Numbered from the stretch's first letter, positions 25,044 to 33,459 are shown. The stretch is DNA of 64,000 nucleotides from CALBZH01 sp964538515 (GCA_964538515.1 CAZIEW010000006.1:1-64000), one strand, 5' to 3'. The notes: a model not told the origin generated them from the sequence alone. Made by a program: numbers and translations.

Positions 25044-25047
25044 GAGA

Positions 25048-25343
25048 CTACTCCTTGCCGCCTTGGGGAAGCTTCTTGAGGCGGAGCGAGCCGAGCACCC
25101 TGGCCAGGAAGCACCGAACCGCGTGGCGGTAACCGATGAACACCACCGCCGGTTCCAGCCGACCAAAGCCCAGCCACCGGGAAGAGATTTTCCTGATGAA
25201 GGGGGTGAGGCGTGTTCGGTTGTACAGGTCGGCCACCTGCCGGACGGTTCCGGATTCCTCCAGCCGGGAGGAGAAACGTTGGAAACCAATGCCTTGTTGT
25301 GCTGATCCTCCGGTAGTACCCTGGGACTTCTTTCGCTTTTCAT
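25048..25343 (-). pseudogene. remnant of a pyridine nucleotide-disulfide oxidoreductase (ends only)
   Basis: The 5' end (ATG 25343, GGGAGGCG upstream) encodes EDQHNKALVSNVSPPGWRNP, closely like EHNQELVAHVHPPDWVNP at the start of the intact reductase at 31798. After roughly 35 codons the frame shifts and the text becomes RQVADLYNRTRLTPFIRK. This matches RQVGDAYNRTRLTPFTKA near that protein's C-terminus. The whole FAD/NAD core of about 420 residues is absent. It is a deleted paralogue, immediately upstream of the glucoamylase remnant. Confidence 0.75.
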
Positions 25344-25853
25344 GGCTTCGCCTCCCTTTACGCCTGCATCGCTTTCAACCTGTATCGAAAGACCCTTTGG
25401 TCGCGATTTCACGGTGTGGATCCCATCCACTTGGTCTGCTAGTCGCTTTGAGCCGGGGATTCTTACAGCAAGGTCGGATTCATTTTCGGGCTCGATCCCG
25501 CTTCAGAGCGCCAGCCGGCCTGCAGCACGCCGTCAGCTTTCCGTGCAACGCCTGTAAAGGGAGTCACCGGCAAAGCCACGCACCTGACCAACCGGGTCAT
25601 TTCTACGTCCGTCTGAGGGGATGTGTCGAAACCGCTGTCGGTGAATCAATTGGAGCAGACCGGAGGGCTCATTGTGCAGCGGCATGGTCCCCGGCCCCCC
25701 GCGCCTCCGCGCAGGTGGCGGGGTCACAGCATGCATCGCGTTTGAAGGATGGGAGGTTCTGATGGAAAACCGTTCAAGAGGAAGCCATGGGCACCCAATA
25801 TTTTGATCTCTGGAGAGCTGCCCGGACGCGCTGGCTTACATCCCGCCACCCCC
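25344..25853. other. 510-bp stretch without a recognisable gene
   Basis: Only short, mutually antisense frames with no domain resemblance. It may hold the promoter of the 25343 remnant. I see no repeats or terminator with confidence. Confidence 0.5.
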
Positions 25854-26546
25854 TCAATCCGGGGTGCCCACCACGGAGGGAATCTCCGCCAGCGTCGAGA
25901 CCTCGACGTCCGCTGCGCCTGGAAGGATTTCCCGACTCTGCCCGTAGCGGTTGCACCAGACGACCTTCAGACCGAACGCCGAAGCGCCGTGGGCATCCCA
26001 GGCATTGGCCGAGACGAAACAGAGGGCCTCCGCGTCGAGAGACAGGGAATCGACGGCGATCTTGTAGACGGACGGGTGAGGCTTGTAGATGCCCACCGCC
26101 TCGACGGAGAGCACCGCATCCAGCATGTGAGCGATGCCCGTGGCTTGGACGGCCGACAGCAGCATCTCAGGAGACCCATTGGACAGAATGGCCGTCTTGA
26201 AGCCCCTGGATTTGAGCGCTTCAAGCGTTGCGACCACTTCCGGAAAGGCCTCCAGCGTCCTGTAGAGACTCATGAGCCGCTCCCGCAGGGAAGCGTCCCG
26301 GATTCCGACCGAGGTCATGGCAAAGTCGAGGGCGTCTCCGGTGACCTTCCAGAAATCCTCGTGCCGTCCCATGAGGGAACGGAGCCAGGTGTACTGAAGC
26401 TGCTTCTCGCGCCATACCCTGGAGAGGGTCTCGGCCTGCTCCCCCAGGACGTCGCGACACCGGGACACCGCGGAATTGAAGTCGAACAGGGTTCCGTAAG
26501 CGTCGAACACGCATCCCTTGATTCCGTCGAGTCTTTCAGCCGCCAT
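25854..26546 (-). CDS. haloacid dehalogenase, type II (HAD superfamily)
   Basis: A 230-residue L-2-haloacid dehalogenase-like protein. The motifs are intact. VFDAYGTLFD (12-21) has the nucleophile Asp. ILSNGSPEML (about 119-128) has the Ser/Asn of motif II. The Lys is in YKPHPSVYK near 153, and the acidic motif appears as FVSANAWDAHGASAFG near 178. WCNRYGQ near 197 is typical of type II haloacid dehalogenases. It hydrolyses the C-halogen bond of 2-haloacids with inversion, or acts as a related phosphatase. The start at 26546 has GAGGAG. It is a single gene; the neighbours give no pathway. Confidence 0.9.
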   Translation of the reverse strand: MAAERLDGIKGCVFDAYGTLFDFNSAVSRCRDVLGEQAETLSRVWREKQLQYTWLRSLMGRHEDFWKVTGDALDFAMTSVGIRDASLRERLMSLYRTLEAFPEVVATLEALKSRGFKTAILSNGSPEMLLSAVQATGIAHMLDAVLSVEAVGIYKPHPSVYKIAVDSLSLDAEALCFVSANAWDAHGASAFGLKVVWCNRYGQSREILPGAADVEVSTLAEIPSVVGTPD

Positions 26547-26730
26547 CTTCTTCTCCTCGTTTCATGGGATACTCCATGCCTCCGGACGTCAGGAAGCGAA
26601 TCGTTCAGCCCGGATCGGTCCCGCAATCGAGATCCTTTCTCGCTGCCACGGCATTCGTTCAACATCCGCGAAAGCCTCAACCCTGCATCATCTCGTAAAC
26701 CAGAGGCATGGGGCCGGAGAAGCACAGGAC

Positions 26731-26997
26731 TCAGCCGGACTCACGGCGGAGCGCCTCCCTGATTCGCTCACGCGCCTCCGGAGAAAGAGGAGGCCCCACA
26801 TGCGATGCCCCCACCCCGTCCTTTTCTCCCTCGACGACGTGCGTAATGGCTTTCTCGATGAAAAGCAACTGCTTCCGATATCGGGAGCAATACCGACACA
26901 TGAGGAGATGGGCCCGGACGGCCAGGCGCCGGCGGAACGGGAGCTCCCTGTCCAGGGATTCAGAGATCAGCCGTGTCGTTTCTTCGCAAGAGAGCAT
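26731..26997 (-). CDS. zf-HC2-type putative anti-sigma factor, orphan
   Basis: An 88-residue protein with the zinc-binding anti-sigma pattern. MLSCEETTRLISESLDRELP is followed by HLLMCRYCSRYRKQLLFIEK, giving Cys...H...CxxC. A C-terminal tail ends LSPEARERIREALRRES. Such proteins hold an ECF sigma factor and are usually encoded right after it. Here the nearest sigma gene is 6.6 kb away (19509). AAGAGG precedes the start. The protein has no membrane segment, so it would be a soluble anti-sigma. Pairing with the 19509 sigma factor is possible but unproven. Confidence 0.75.
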   Translation of the reverse strand: MLSCEETTRLISESLDRELPFRRRLAVRAHLLMCRYCSRYRKQLLFIEKAITHVVEGEKDGVGASHVGPPLSPEARERIREALRRESG

Positions 26998-27605
26998 CTG
27001 AAGACCTCTTCAGCACCGCATCGGAGCAGCTCGGAGACCAAACGGGCAGGCTATCGTGCTCCGGCTGGAATAAATGCCCATATTTGAGATTATCCGAGAA
27101 TCTTCATCTCCTCAAATCCTTCAGTCTTTCCGCGTCCCCCACAGAGTCCGGCAGCCCGCAAATCGAGAGCAATCATTATTCCTTCGACCGACGCATCACG
27201 GGCCACTGTCAGAGCTTTCCACGCTTATAGTCGTTCATCAAGGAATTTCATTACACCAACACAGGAAAAAAAGGGGGCTTCGATCGAAGAGCCTTTCAGG
27301 GCTTCATCGTCATCCCGGACGGCTCTTCGCAGGAGGGGTCCTCAGAGGCCTCAGGGTCCAAGTGGGTGTGCGGGTACCCGTAGACTCCGAGGCCATGCAC
27401 TATGAGGCTCTTCAGGAAACCTTGGGAGGCACAAGGGGGATCGAAGGCGTACCCGGCCGGAACAACGACGCCGTTTGCACCCCCACTCCGCATCTCAAGC
27501 CCATTCACCCGGTGTGATGTAATGGTCACACTCCCCAAGCGACAAAGCCCATGAAACCGTAACAGGAGAAATCAGTCCGTCAACCGCTCGGGTGGGGGAG
27601 ATGCC
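26998..27605. other. 608-bp region between divergent genes, no gene recognised
   Basis: This lies between the zf-HC2 gene (minus) and the receiver protein gene (plus), so it should contain promoters for both. An 80-codon minus-strand frame at 27296-27538 has no family resemblance and a poor start. No terminator, operator or repeat was recognised with confidence. Confidence 0.5.
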
Positions 27606-27983
27606 ATGGCCAAGATCATCGTTGCAGACATGGACAAGGACATTCTGGAGCTGTATTCGGAAGAGCTGAGCATGGCCGGTTACGACGTGGCGGCTTGCAA
27701 CGACGGCCACAAGGTGATCCGGTCCCTGAAAAGGCAGGATGCGGATGTGCTGATTCTGGATGTTGAAATGCTGAAAGACGTCTTTTTTCACCTTCAAGGC
27801 GGCAACGGTGACCAGACGGAGGATCCCCCCGTCGTCATCCTCACTTTTCACGAAAACCAGGAAGACATGCTGGAATCGAAAGCATTTTCCGTGCTCGTCA
27901 AGTACCACGTCAGAAAGAGCTTCTGTCTGCGAGCACTCAAGGAAAGTGTTGTCGAGGCCTTGGACACGCGTGGCCGCCGCTAG
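27606..27983 (+). CDS. stand-alone response-regulator receiver protein
   Basis: A 125-residue CheY-like domain. KIIVADMDKDILELYSEELS has the acidic pocket (Asp in ADMD). The phosphoacceptor Asp is in VLILDVEMLKDV near 52, the switch Thr is in VILTFHENQEDM, and the late Lys is in VRKSF. The stretch between beta3 and beta4 (HLQGGNGDQTEDPP) is unusual and longer than normal. It has no output domain, so it likely works by protein-protein contact or in a phosphorelay. A purine-rich ribosome site (GGTGGGGGAGATGCC) precedes it. No kinase is adjacent; the hybrid kinase at 60921 is far away. Confidence 0.8.
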   Translation: MAKIIVADMDKDILELYSEELSMAGYDVAACNDGHKVIRSLKRQDADVLILDVEMLKDVFFHLQGGNGDQTEDPPVVILTFHENQEDMLESKAFSVLVKYHVRKSFCLRALKESVVEALDTRGRR

Positions 27984-28247
27984 TACAGCGTGGCGAATGG
28001 TTTCATTCCCTCCTTGGGGAATTGACTGGTCAACCGGTTCAGGACGTTCGCCGCGCAGGAGCAAGAGTCGCTGAGCCGTTGACGATTCGAGTCGTGCAGG
28101 GCGCACCAACCTGCTTTCGATGCCCTGTCGGATGACATGCCGGACTTGAACGGAACAGTTCGCGCGCAAAGAGATCGTGCCATGACGATTCCGGGGAGGG
28201 GGCCCCTTTTGTCTTTTCATCCCGGTGCAATCAGACGAGTCGCTGCC

Positions 28248-28493
28248 TCAGACGTCAAGGCTCGCATCGGGAAATCCCGACGGGAGGCCGCGGTCCTTCA
28301 TGATCTTGTCCACCACCCGGCGGACGTCGGCAAGGCATCAACGCCCCTTCGGATTCCTGATGGCGCACTGGCATCCGCCCGCTTTTTTCTCGCGGAGGAT
28401 TCTCTCCAAAATCGTGGATTTGCGGTTCACCACGACGTCGCGCTCGATGTCCGCCGTAGTGTAGTTGAAGCAATAACAGATTAGATCTTCCAT
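28248..28493 (-). CDS. CopZ-like [2Fe-2S]-binding protein with in-frame UGA (selenoprotein)
   Basis: An 81-residue protein when the UGA at 28340-28338 is read as Sec. It reads LICYCFNYTTADIERDVVV, ILREKKAGGCQCAIRNPKGR, U52-C53, then LADVRRVVDKIMKD. Relatives (BFD-like/CopZ N-terminal-domain proteins) have CxC...CxC...CC ligands, and the UGA falls on the first Cys of the final CC pair. A 7-bp hairpin with a GGGT loop begins 12 nt after the UGA, an excellent bacterial SECIS candidate. AAGGAG lies 6 nt before the ATG at 28493. It closes the merR-merT-merA remnant group, suggesting metal-chaperone or metal-redox work. Confidence 0.85.
28308..28325 (-). promoter_or_regulatory. SECIS-like hairpin (CopZ-like gene)
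   Basis: On the minus strand GTCCGCC pairs with GGTGGAC around the loop GGGT, seven pairs including one G-U, starting 12 nt after the UGA. The GGU-type loop and spacing match the bacterial SECIS pattern well. Confidence 0.65.
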
Positions 28494-28519
28494 GCATGGC
28501 TCCTTGGACTGCGGCGCTC

Positions 28520-29027
28520 TCAGGCGGAGCAGCAGGACAGCTTCTTCACGTCTTTGGAAAAGGCCTGGGCGCAGAGCTTGATCGCTTCGGCCTGCGTCAA
28601 ATACGGTGGAACATCGCCGCGATCTCCGACACGCCGAGCCCGAAGCGGATCGCCATGGCCGCCTCCATGATCTGCTCGCCGCCCTCCTGGGCCAGCACGC
28701 GCGCGCCCAGAAGCTTGTCGCCGTCGCGCTCCCTGATGAGCTTGATGAACCCGCGCGTATCCCGCGCGGCAAGCGCGCGCGGCACATTGGAGAGATCGAG
28801 CCGGGCCGTATCCACCTCCAGTCCGGCCCGCAGCGCTTCCTTCTCGTTCATTCCCACGCCGGCGACCTGGACCGTGTCGGAGGAAACGAACACCGCGCGC
28901 CCCTCGATCAGTCTGACGTTCTCATAGGCAGCCAGGACATCGATATATTTCGCCTGGCGCAGGGAGCCGACCAGCTCATCCTTCTGCCGAATGATTCCTG
29001 CAAAATCCGTAACATGGGAAGTGCTTT
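28520..29027 (-). pseudogene. merA: mercuric reductase (merA) remnant, internally deleted and frameshifted
   Basis: The 5' part reads IIRQKDELVGSLRQAKYIDV then LAAYENVRLIEGRAVF, as in the N-terminal third of MerA. It then passes straight to VAGVGMNEKEALRAGLEVDT, LDLSNVPRALAARDTRGFIK and AAMAIRFGLGVSEIAAM of the dimerisation domain. About 270 residues, including NAD-binding, are absent. A one-base loss near 28604 shifts the frame. The true end PYLTQAEAIKLCAQAFSKDV ... KLSCCSA, with the conserved mercury-binding vicinal Cys pair, is in another frame. The N-terminal FAD motif is also lost where the gene meets merT. Confidence 0.8.
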
Positions 29028-29467
29028 CGACACCGGCGAAACGGCTTCGGGCCGCCGCCCGACAGGAGAAAACCGACGTAATTCGGAAAGAAGGCGAAGG
29101 CGAGCACGAAAACGGTGACCACCCAGAGCATGAGCCGGTTCATTCTTTTGATCGTGAATCCCCGCCGAACCTCCGGGGGGCAACCACACGACTCCCCGCC
29201 GTCGGATGCAGTCGCCGCGGCGACCCTCGGCTTCCGGTAAGTGAAAAAGAACGCCATCCCGAGCAGAGCGAAGGTCACCGGCAGCAACACCGGTCGAACC
29301 GCTTCGAACCGGGCAGCCAACGCTCCGCCCGATACTCCGAACGCGATGAGCAACAGCGGCAGCCGGCAGCAGGCGGAGGCCAGGATGGCCGATATCAATG
29401 CGCCCGCCTGGGCGATGGTCTGCGCCTTACGGGTCGCTTGGTCCTGACTCATTCCGTTCACCTTCAT
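28976..29467 (-). CDS. merT: MerT-like mercuric transport protein, C-terminus altered
   Basis: A 163-codon frame. Residues 1-135 are a MerT-family membrane protein: ALISAILASACCRLPLLLIA (helix 1 with the vicinal Cys pair), then helices around VLLPVTFALLGMAFFFTY and LMLWVVTVFVLAFAF, with ESCGC in the loop. It would bring Hg(II) across the inner membrane to MerA. The tail after FLLSGGG is foreign sequence created where the gene runs into the merA remnant. Long MerT forms carry a heavy-metal-associated domain here, now missing. The start at 29467 has CAGGAG and overlaps the end of merR by 41 bp. Confidence 0.75.
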   Translation of the reverse strand: MKVNGMSQDQATRKAQTIAQAGALISAILASACCRLPLLLIAFGVSGGALAARFEAVRPVLLPVTFALLGMAFFFTYRKPRVAAATASDGGESCGCPPEVRRGFTIKRMNRLMLWVVTVFVLAFAFFPNYVGFLLSGGGPKPFRRCRKHFPCYGFCRNHSAEG

Positions 29468-29879
29468 CGGTTTGCTCCTGTTGAAGCACTTGGAGGATGG
29501 GGCAGTCGCCGGTAACGGCCCGATTTCGACAGCCGCCCACAAGCTCCACGAGGACCGCCTCCATGCGTTGCAGGGACCTTATCCTGGCGCGCACGTCCGC
29601 GATTTTTTCCTCAGCCATTTTTCGAACCGCATCGCAGGTGGCAGGCGACGATAAATCGACGCGCAGTCCCAGCAGCTCCTTGATCTCCCTGAGCGTGAAG
29701 CCGAGCTCCTTGGCATGCTTGATGAAAAGAAGCCTGTCAACTGTCTCGTCGGGATACTCTCTGTACCCGGACTGACGCCTCGGCGGCTGTTCGATCAGTC
29801 CTTCCCGTTCGTAGAAACGGACGGTCTCAATGCCGACCTCGGCACGCCGCGCAACTTTTCCGATCGTCAACTTCCCCAT
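29427..29879 (-). CDS. merR: MerR family heavy-metal-responsive regulator
   Basis: A 150-residue MerR protein. It has the winged helix LTIGKVARRAEVGIETVRFY, EREGLIEQPPRRQSGYREYP, a dimerisation helix with ATCDAVRKMAEEKIADVRAR, and a C-terminal loop with GCRN...DCPIL. Three Cys residues at these places are the metal-binding set of the Hg/Pb/Cd-type branch. It represses and activates the mer promoter by untwisting a long spacer, and such a promoter is visible upstream. It is the first gene of the merR-merT-merA(remnant)-CopZ-like series. The ligand is probably Hg(II) given the neighbours. Confidence 0.88.
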   Translation of the reverse strand: MGKLTIGKVARRAEVGIETVRFYEREGLIEQPPRRQSGYREYPDETVDRLLFIKHAKELGFTLREIKELLGLRVDLSSPATCDAVRKMAEEKIADVRARIRSLQRMEAVLVELVGGCRNRAVTGDCPILQVLQQEQTDEGERNESGPSDP

Positions 29880-29905
29880 CTTTTCACCTCTGCGGTTCTC
29901 TCATA

Positions 29906-29936
29906 ATCTAAGGTCTGTACCTATCTACGGAGTCAA
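29906..29936 (-). promoter_or_regulatory. MerR-type promoter with 19-bp spacer
   Basis: On the minus strand TTGACT (29936-29931) and TTAGAT (29911-29906) are separated by 19 bp. The spacer begins CCGTAG and contains GGTAC. TTGACTCCGTA is the usual start of mer and related operators. The overlong spacer is the hallmark of MerR-controlled promoters. It lies 27 bp upstream of merR. Confidence 0.75.
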
Positions 29937-30252
29937 GGGCCGAAAACGGAACGATCTCACCCCTGACGTGCCTGAGATGCCCAAAACACCAGCGAGTACC
30001 CTCGCCATGACGACGGCGCATGGCGCTGCACAAGTGGGGTGCCGGAGGGTTTTGCCCTCCACTGTCGTCCGATGCCGAAAGAGTTGTAAGAAACCGCGCC
30101 CCAATGCGACAAACAAGCCAAAGCAACGGAAGTGAATCGGCTGGGAGCGCTCAGCCGTTCGTCGAGACGGAAATTTTCGGATTTCTAATGCAAGCGCCGG
30201 CCGGTGATGCATCCATCGGGAGCCTGGCGACTGCAGGAAGGAGAGAGGCAGC
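29937..30252. other. intergenic region between divergent merR and VTT-protein genes
   Basis: About 315 bp beyond the merR promoter. No second promoter, repeat or small gene was recognised. A GAAGGAGAG ribosome site precedes 30253. Confidence 0.5.
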
Positions 30253-30954
30253 ATGGAAAAAGCGATCCATGACACCCGCAAAACGAATGGGACGGCGCTG
30301 GTTAAGGCCGCCGTTCTGGTCGCACTGGTTGTCGGTGCGGTTTATGTCGTTCGATACACACCTGCCAGGGACTACTTCACCGTTCAAACCCTCGGGCGTT
30401 TTCTTGACGCCGCGGGCGTCTGGGCCCCCATCGTGTTCGTCTTCGCGTACGCCCTGGGGATATGCCTCTTCGTGCCCGGGACGCTCCTCACGGGGCTGGG
30501 GGCCGCCATTTTCGGGGCCTACTGGGGGTTTCTCTACGTGTGGTTCGGTGCGATGCTCGGCGCCAGCGCGGCCTTCTTCATCGGCCGGACCCTCGGGAGA
30601 GATTTCGCCGCCTCAATCGCCGGTGAAAAGCTCAAAAAGTACGACGACGCCATCGAGCGCAACGGGTTCGCCACCGTCCTCTACCTCCGTCTGATCTACT
30701 TCCCGTTCACGGCTATGAATTTCGGAATGGGGCTCACCAAGGTTCGCTTCTGGGATTACCTCTTCGGAACCGGCCTCGGGATCATGGTCGGGACCTTCGT
30801 CTTCACCTTCTTCGTCGGGACGCTCAAGGAAATTTGGGCTTCCGGCCGATGGGCCGAGCTGCTCTCAGCGAAGGTCATCTTTTCCGTGAGCCTCTTCATC
30901 TTCTCGTTTTTCATCCCCAAGATCATCAAGAAGCTGAAGGGAGAGGCTCAATAG
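30253..30954 (+). CDS. TVP38/TMEM64 (VTT domain) membrane protein
   Basis: A 233-residue inner-membrane protein. The VTT/SNARE-associated core is VFVFAYALGICLFVPGTLLT, GLGAAIFGAYWGFLYVWFGA, ASAAFFIGRTLGR and LYLRLIYFPFTAMNFGMGLT, flanked by an N-terminal helix and two C-terminal helices. The F/Y-x-P-F and G-R...R motifs of the family are intact. Proteins of this family are linked to lipid scrambling or transport. In metal-rich bacterial neighbourhoods they often sit beside mercuric-reductase-like flavoproteins, as here (31798). It is the first of a three-gene series in the same direction. Confidence 0.9.
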   Translation: MEKAIHDTRKTNGTALVKAAVLVALVVGAVYVVRYTPARDYFTVQTLGRFLDAAGVWAPIVFVFAYALGICLFVPGTLLTGLGAAIFGAYWGFLYVWFGAMLGASAAFFIGRTLGRDFAASIAGEKLKKYDDAIERNGFATVLYLRLIYFPFTAMNFGMGLTKVRFWDYLFGTGLGIMVGTFVFTFFVGTLKEIWASGRWAELLSAKVIFSVSLFIFSFFIPKIIKKLKGEAQ

Positions 30955-31146
30955 GCGAATGCCACGATTCCAAGGGGACAGAATTGAAACGGGAAACTGG
31001 AGGAAACGCACTGCTATCGACCAGAGCCAAGCCTTCACCAGGGATTCACCCCATAATCGAGCACCCTCGCCGGCGGCCGGAATCTCTCGAAGGGATCCCG
31101 GGGTTCTTCAAAGGCGTGGAGCGAGCAAGGTTCGGGAGGACATATC

Positions 31147-31647
31147 ATGTTGTCATGCAAGACCGCTGCAGAATGGATTTCGAGCGCGCTCGACAGGCCT
31201 CTTCCGTTGCGCCGGCGCATGGCCCTGGGCCTTCATCTGCTCGCATGCCGCCACTGTGCTCGATACCGCAGCCAGCTGTACTTCCTGCGGTTGAGCAGGC
31301 AGCACCTCATAAGGAGAGAAAAGCATGAGTTTTCCGACCGTCACCCGACAGCTCAGGCTGTTCAAGCCGTCGAAACGATGGTCCCGGAAACCGGGGAATC
31401 CGCGGAAATGTTGCCGGCAGCCTGTAATGAATCCCGAAACCGGACGACTAACCGGCAAACGCGGGAATGCTCCCGGGGGAAGCATTCAATCCCGGTCCAC
31501 GTGATCCTGAATCCCAAGGTGGCTCTCCTGGGAGCTGCATGCCACGGACTCACCGCGGCACAAAACAATGGAGCCGCGGGACTGTGGGAGAAGGCGGAAA
31601 GGGATCCATGCCCCATGGAGCGAAGCGCTTCCGCTGGTGTCGGATGA
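31147..31647 (+). CDS. zf-HC2-like protein with unrelated C-terminal extension
   Basis: The first 60 residues (MLSCKTAAEWISSALDRPLP, HLLACRHCARYRSQLYFL) closely mirror the orphan zf-HC2 protein at 26731, with the same Cys...H...CxxC ligands. After about residue 62 the frame runs on without resemblance to anything. A second ribosome site and ATG at 31326 begin another short frame, so the original C-terminus has probably been lost. The start at 31147 has GGGAGGACATATC. It likely belonged to the VTT-protein/reductase gene group as a small zinc protein. Expression as drawn is uncertain. Confidence 0.5.
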   Translation: MLSCKTAAEWISSALDRPLPLRRRMALGLHLLACRHCARYRSQLYFLRLSRQHLIRREKHEFSDRHPTAQAVQAVETMVPETGESAEMLPAACNESRNRTTNRQTRECSRGKHSIPVHVILNPKVALLGAACHGLTAAQNNGAAGLWEKAERDPCPMERSASAGVG

Positions 31648-31797
31648 TGGAGCGGCGGGGCCGGGAAAGAGTCGGCAGGGAGGTTTGCAAAGCAATCCAC
31701 GGCAAGGTCTCCATCTTGTGAGACTCGGACAGGAGTGTAAATATATGAGGACGTTTCCGTCAAGGCGGACAAACCCCATGCCGGGAGGAGACAAATG

Positions 31798-33327
31798 ATG
31801 GAAAATCCAAAGGGCGGAGCTCTCGTCAGCCCATGGGACGAGCACAATCAGGAGCTGGTGGCGCACGTTCATCCACCTGACTGGGTCAATCCCCGGCCCG
31901 CTCCTCGATACAACCTTGTCGTCATCGGGGCCGGAACCGCCGGGCTCGTGTGCGCGGCGGGAGCAGCCGGTCTCGGGGCCAGGGTTGCACTGATCGAGCG
32001 CGGCCTGATGGGGGGCGACTGTCTCAATGTCGGCTGCGTTCCCTCCAAGGCGTTGATCAGCGCTTCGCGCATGGCTGCGGCCGTGCGGGATGCGCGGGAG
32101 CTCGGGGTCCACGTTCCCGAGGGCGTGCGGGTCGATTTCGCCGAGGCGATGCAGCGGATGCGCAGGCTGAGGGCCTCGATCGCCCCCCACGACTCCGCCG
32201 GGCGGTTCCGTGACATGGGCATCGATGTGTTCCTTGGCGAGGGGCGTTTCGTCGATTCCCGAACGGTGGAGGTTGCGGGCGAGCGATTGCGCTTCAAGAA
32301 AGCGGTCATCGCCACGGGGGCGCGTGCTTCGGCGCCGCCCATTCCAGGGCTTGACGAGGTCGAATACCTGACCAACGAGACCGTCTTTTCTCTGACCGAG
32401 CTGCCCAGGAGGCTTGCCGTCGTCGGCGCCGGGCCCATCGGCTGCGAGATGGCCCAGGCTTTTGCCCGTTTCGGCTCCGAAGTCTTTCTCGTGGAGACCC
32501 TGCACGGCATCCTGCCCCGGGAAGATGCCGATGGTTCGGAGATCGTCCTCCAGTCCATGCTCAAGGACGGCGTCAAGCTGCTTTGCTGCGGCAGGGATTT
32601 GAATCTGGCCGGAGTCGAGGGCGGAAAGGTCCGCCTCACGGCCGAATCCCATGGCAAGCGTTATGATGAAGTCGTCGACCAAATCCTGATCGCGGTCGGG
32701 CGCTCGCCGAATGTCGAGCATCTGGGCCTTGAGAGCGCCGGCGTCGCCTACTCCAAGAAAGGCGTTCAGGTCAATGACCGGCTTCAAACGACCCGTCGCA
32801 ACATCTATGCGGCCGGCGACGTCTGCTCACCCTATCAATTCACCCATGCAGCGGATTTCATGGCTCGCATCGTGATCCGCAACGCTCTCTTCTTCGGCCG
32901 TGCCCGGGCCGGCGCTCTCACCATTCCCTGGTGCACGTACACGGAGCCGGAAATCGCCCACGTCGGTCTTTATGAGAAGGAAGCCGTCGAAAAAGGCATG
33001 GAGGTCGATACGTTCACCCGTCCAATGGGTGAGGTCGACCGGGCGATTCTCGAGGGCCGGACAAACGGCTTCGTTCGCGTGCATGTGCGCAAGGGCAAGG
33101 ACGCAATCATCGGCGCCACGATCGTCGCACCCAACGCCGGCGACATGATATCCGAAATCTCGCTGGCCATGACGAACGGCCTCGGCCTCAAGCACATTGC
33201 CGGCACCATTCACCCATACCCGACCCAGGCCGAGGCCATCAGGCAGGTCGGCGACGCCTACAATCGCACGAGACTGACCCCCTTCACCAAGGCCCTCTTT
33301 TCGCGATTGATGGCCTGGAGACGGTGA
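31798..33327 (+). CDS. mercuric-reductase-like pyridine nucleotide-disulfide oxidoreductase
   Basis: A 509-residue flavoprotein. The FAD motif is NLVVIGAGTAGLVCAAGAAG (about 38-57). The redox-active pair is in GGDCLNVGCVPSKAL (about 73-87). The NAD motif is RLAVVGAGPIGCEMAQAFAR near 205, the second FAD motif is NIYAAGDVCSPYQFTHAA near 335, and the dimerisation domain ends in GTIHPYPTQAEAIRQVGD. The C-terminus lacks the Cys-Cys of true MerA and carries YNRTRLTPF...W instead. These proteins are common beside VTT-domain genes; the electron acceptor is unknown. An 8-residue-longer family-specific N-terminus (EHNQELVAHVHPPDW) is shared with the remnant at 25343. GGAGGAG precedes the start. Confidence 0.92.
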   Translation: MENPKGGALVSPWDEHNQELVAHVHPPDWVNPRPAPRYNLVVIGAGTAGLVCAAGAAGLGARVALIERGLMGGDCLNVGCVPSKALISASRMAAAVRDARELGVHVPEGVRVDFAEAMQRMRRLRASIAPHDSAGRFRDMGIDVFLGEGRFVDSRTVEVAGERLRFKKAVIATGARASAPPIPGLDEVEYLTNETVFSLTELPRRLAVVGAGPIGCEMAQAFARFGSEVFLVETLHGILPREDADGSEIVLQSMLKDGVKLLCCGRDLNLAGVEGGKVRLTAESHGKRYDEVVDQILIAVGRSPNVEHLGLESAGVAYSKKGVQVNDRLQTTRRNIYAAGDVCSPYQFTHAADFMARIVIRNALFFGRARAGALTIPWCTYTEPEIAHVGLYEKEAVEKGMEVDTFTRPMGEVDRAILEGRTNGFVRVHVRKGKDAIIGATIVAPNAGDMISEISLAMTNGLGLKHIAGTIHPYPTQAEAIRQVGDAYNRTRLTPFTKALFSRLMAWRR

Positions 33328-33459
33328 GACAGCCCCATCCATTGGGTGGGAGTCTTCGACAATGATCCGACCGAGGCTTTCCAGCCTCACTGAAACCTGA
33401 TCCGAGCCGTCAGCTCTCGGCTGACAGCTGGCCGCTCGATACAGGACAAGGAGCCGACC

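Noticed and set aside
27296..27538. 80-codon minus-strand frame
   Set aside because: No family resemblance, poor start context, in a region likely to hold divergent promoters.
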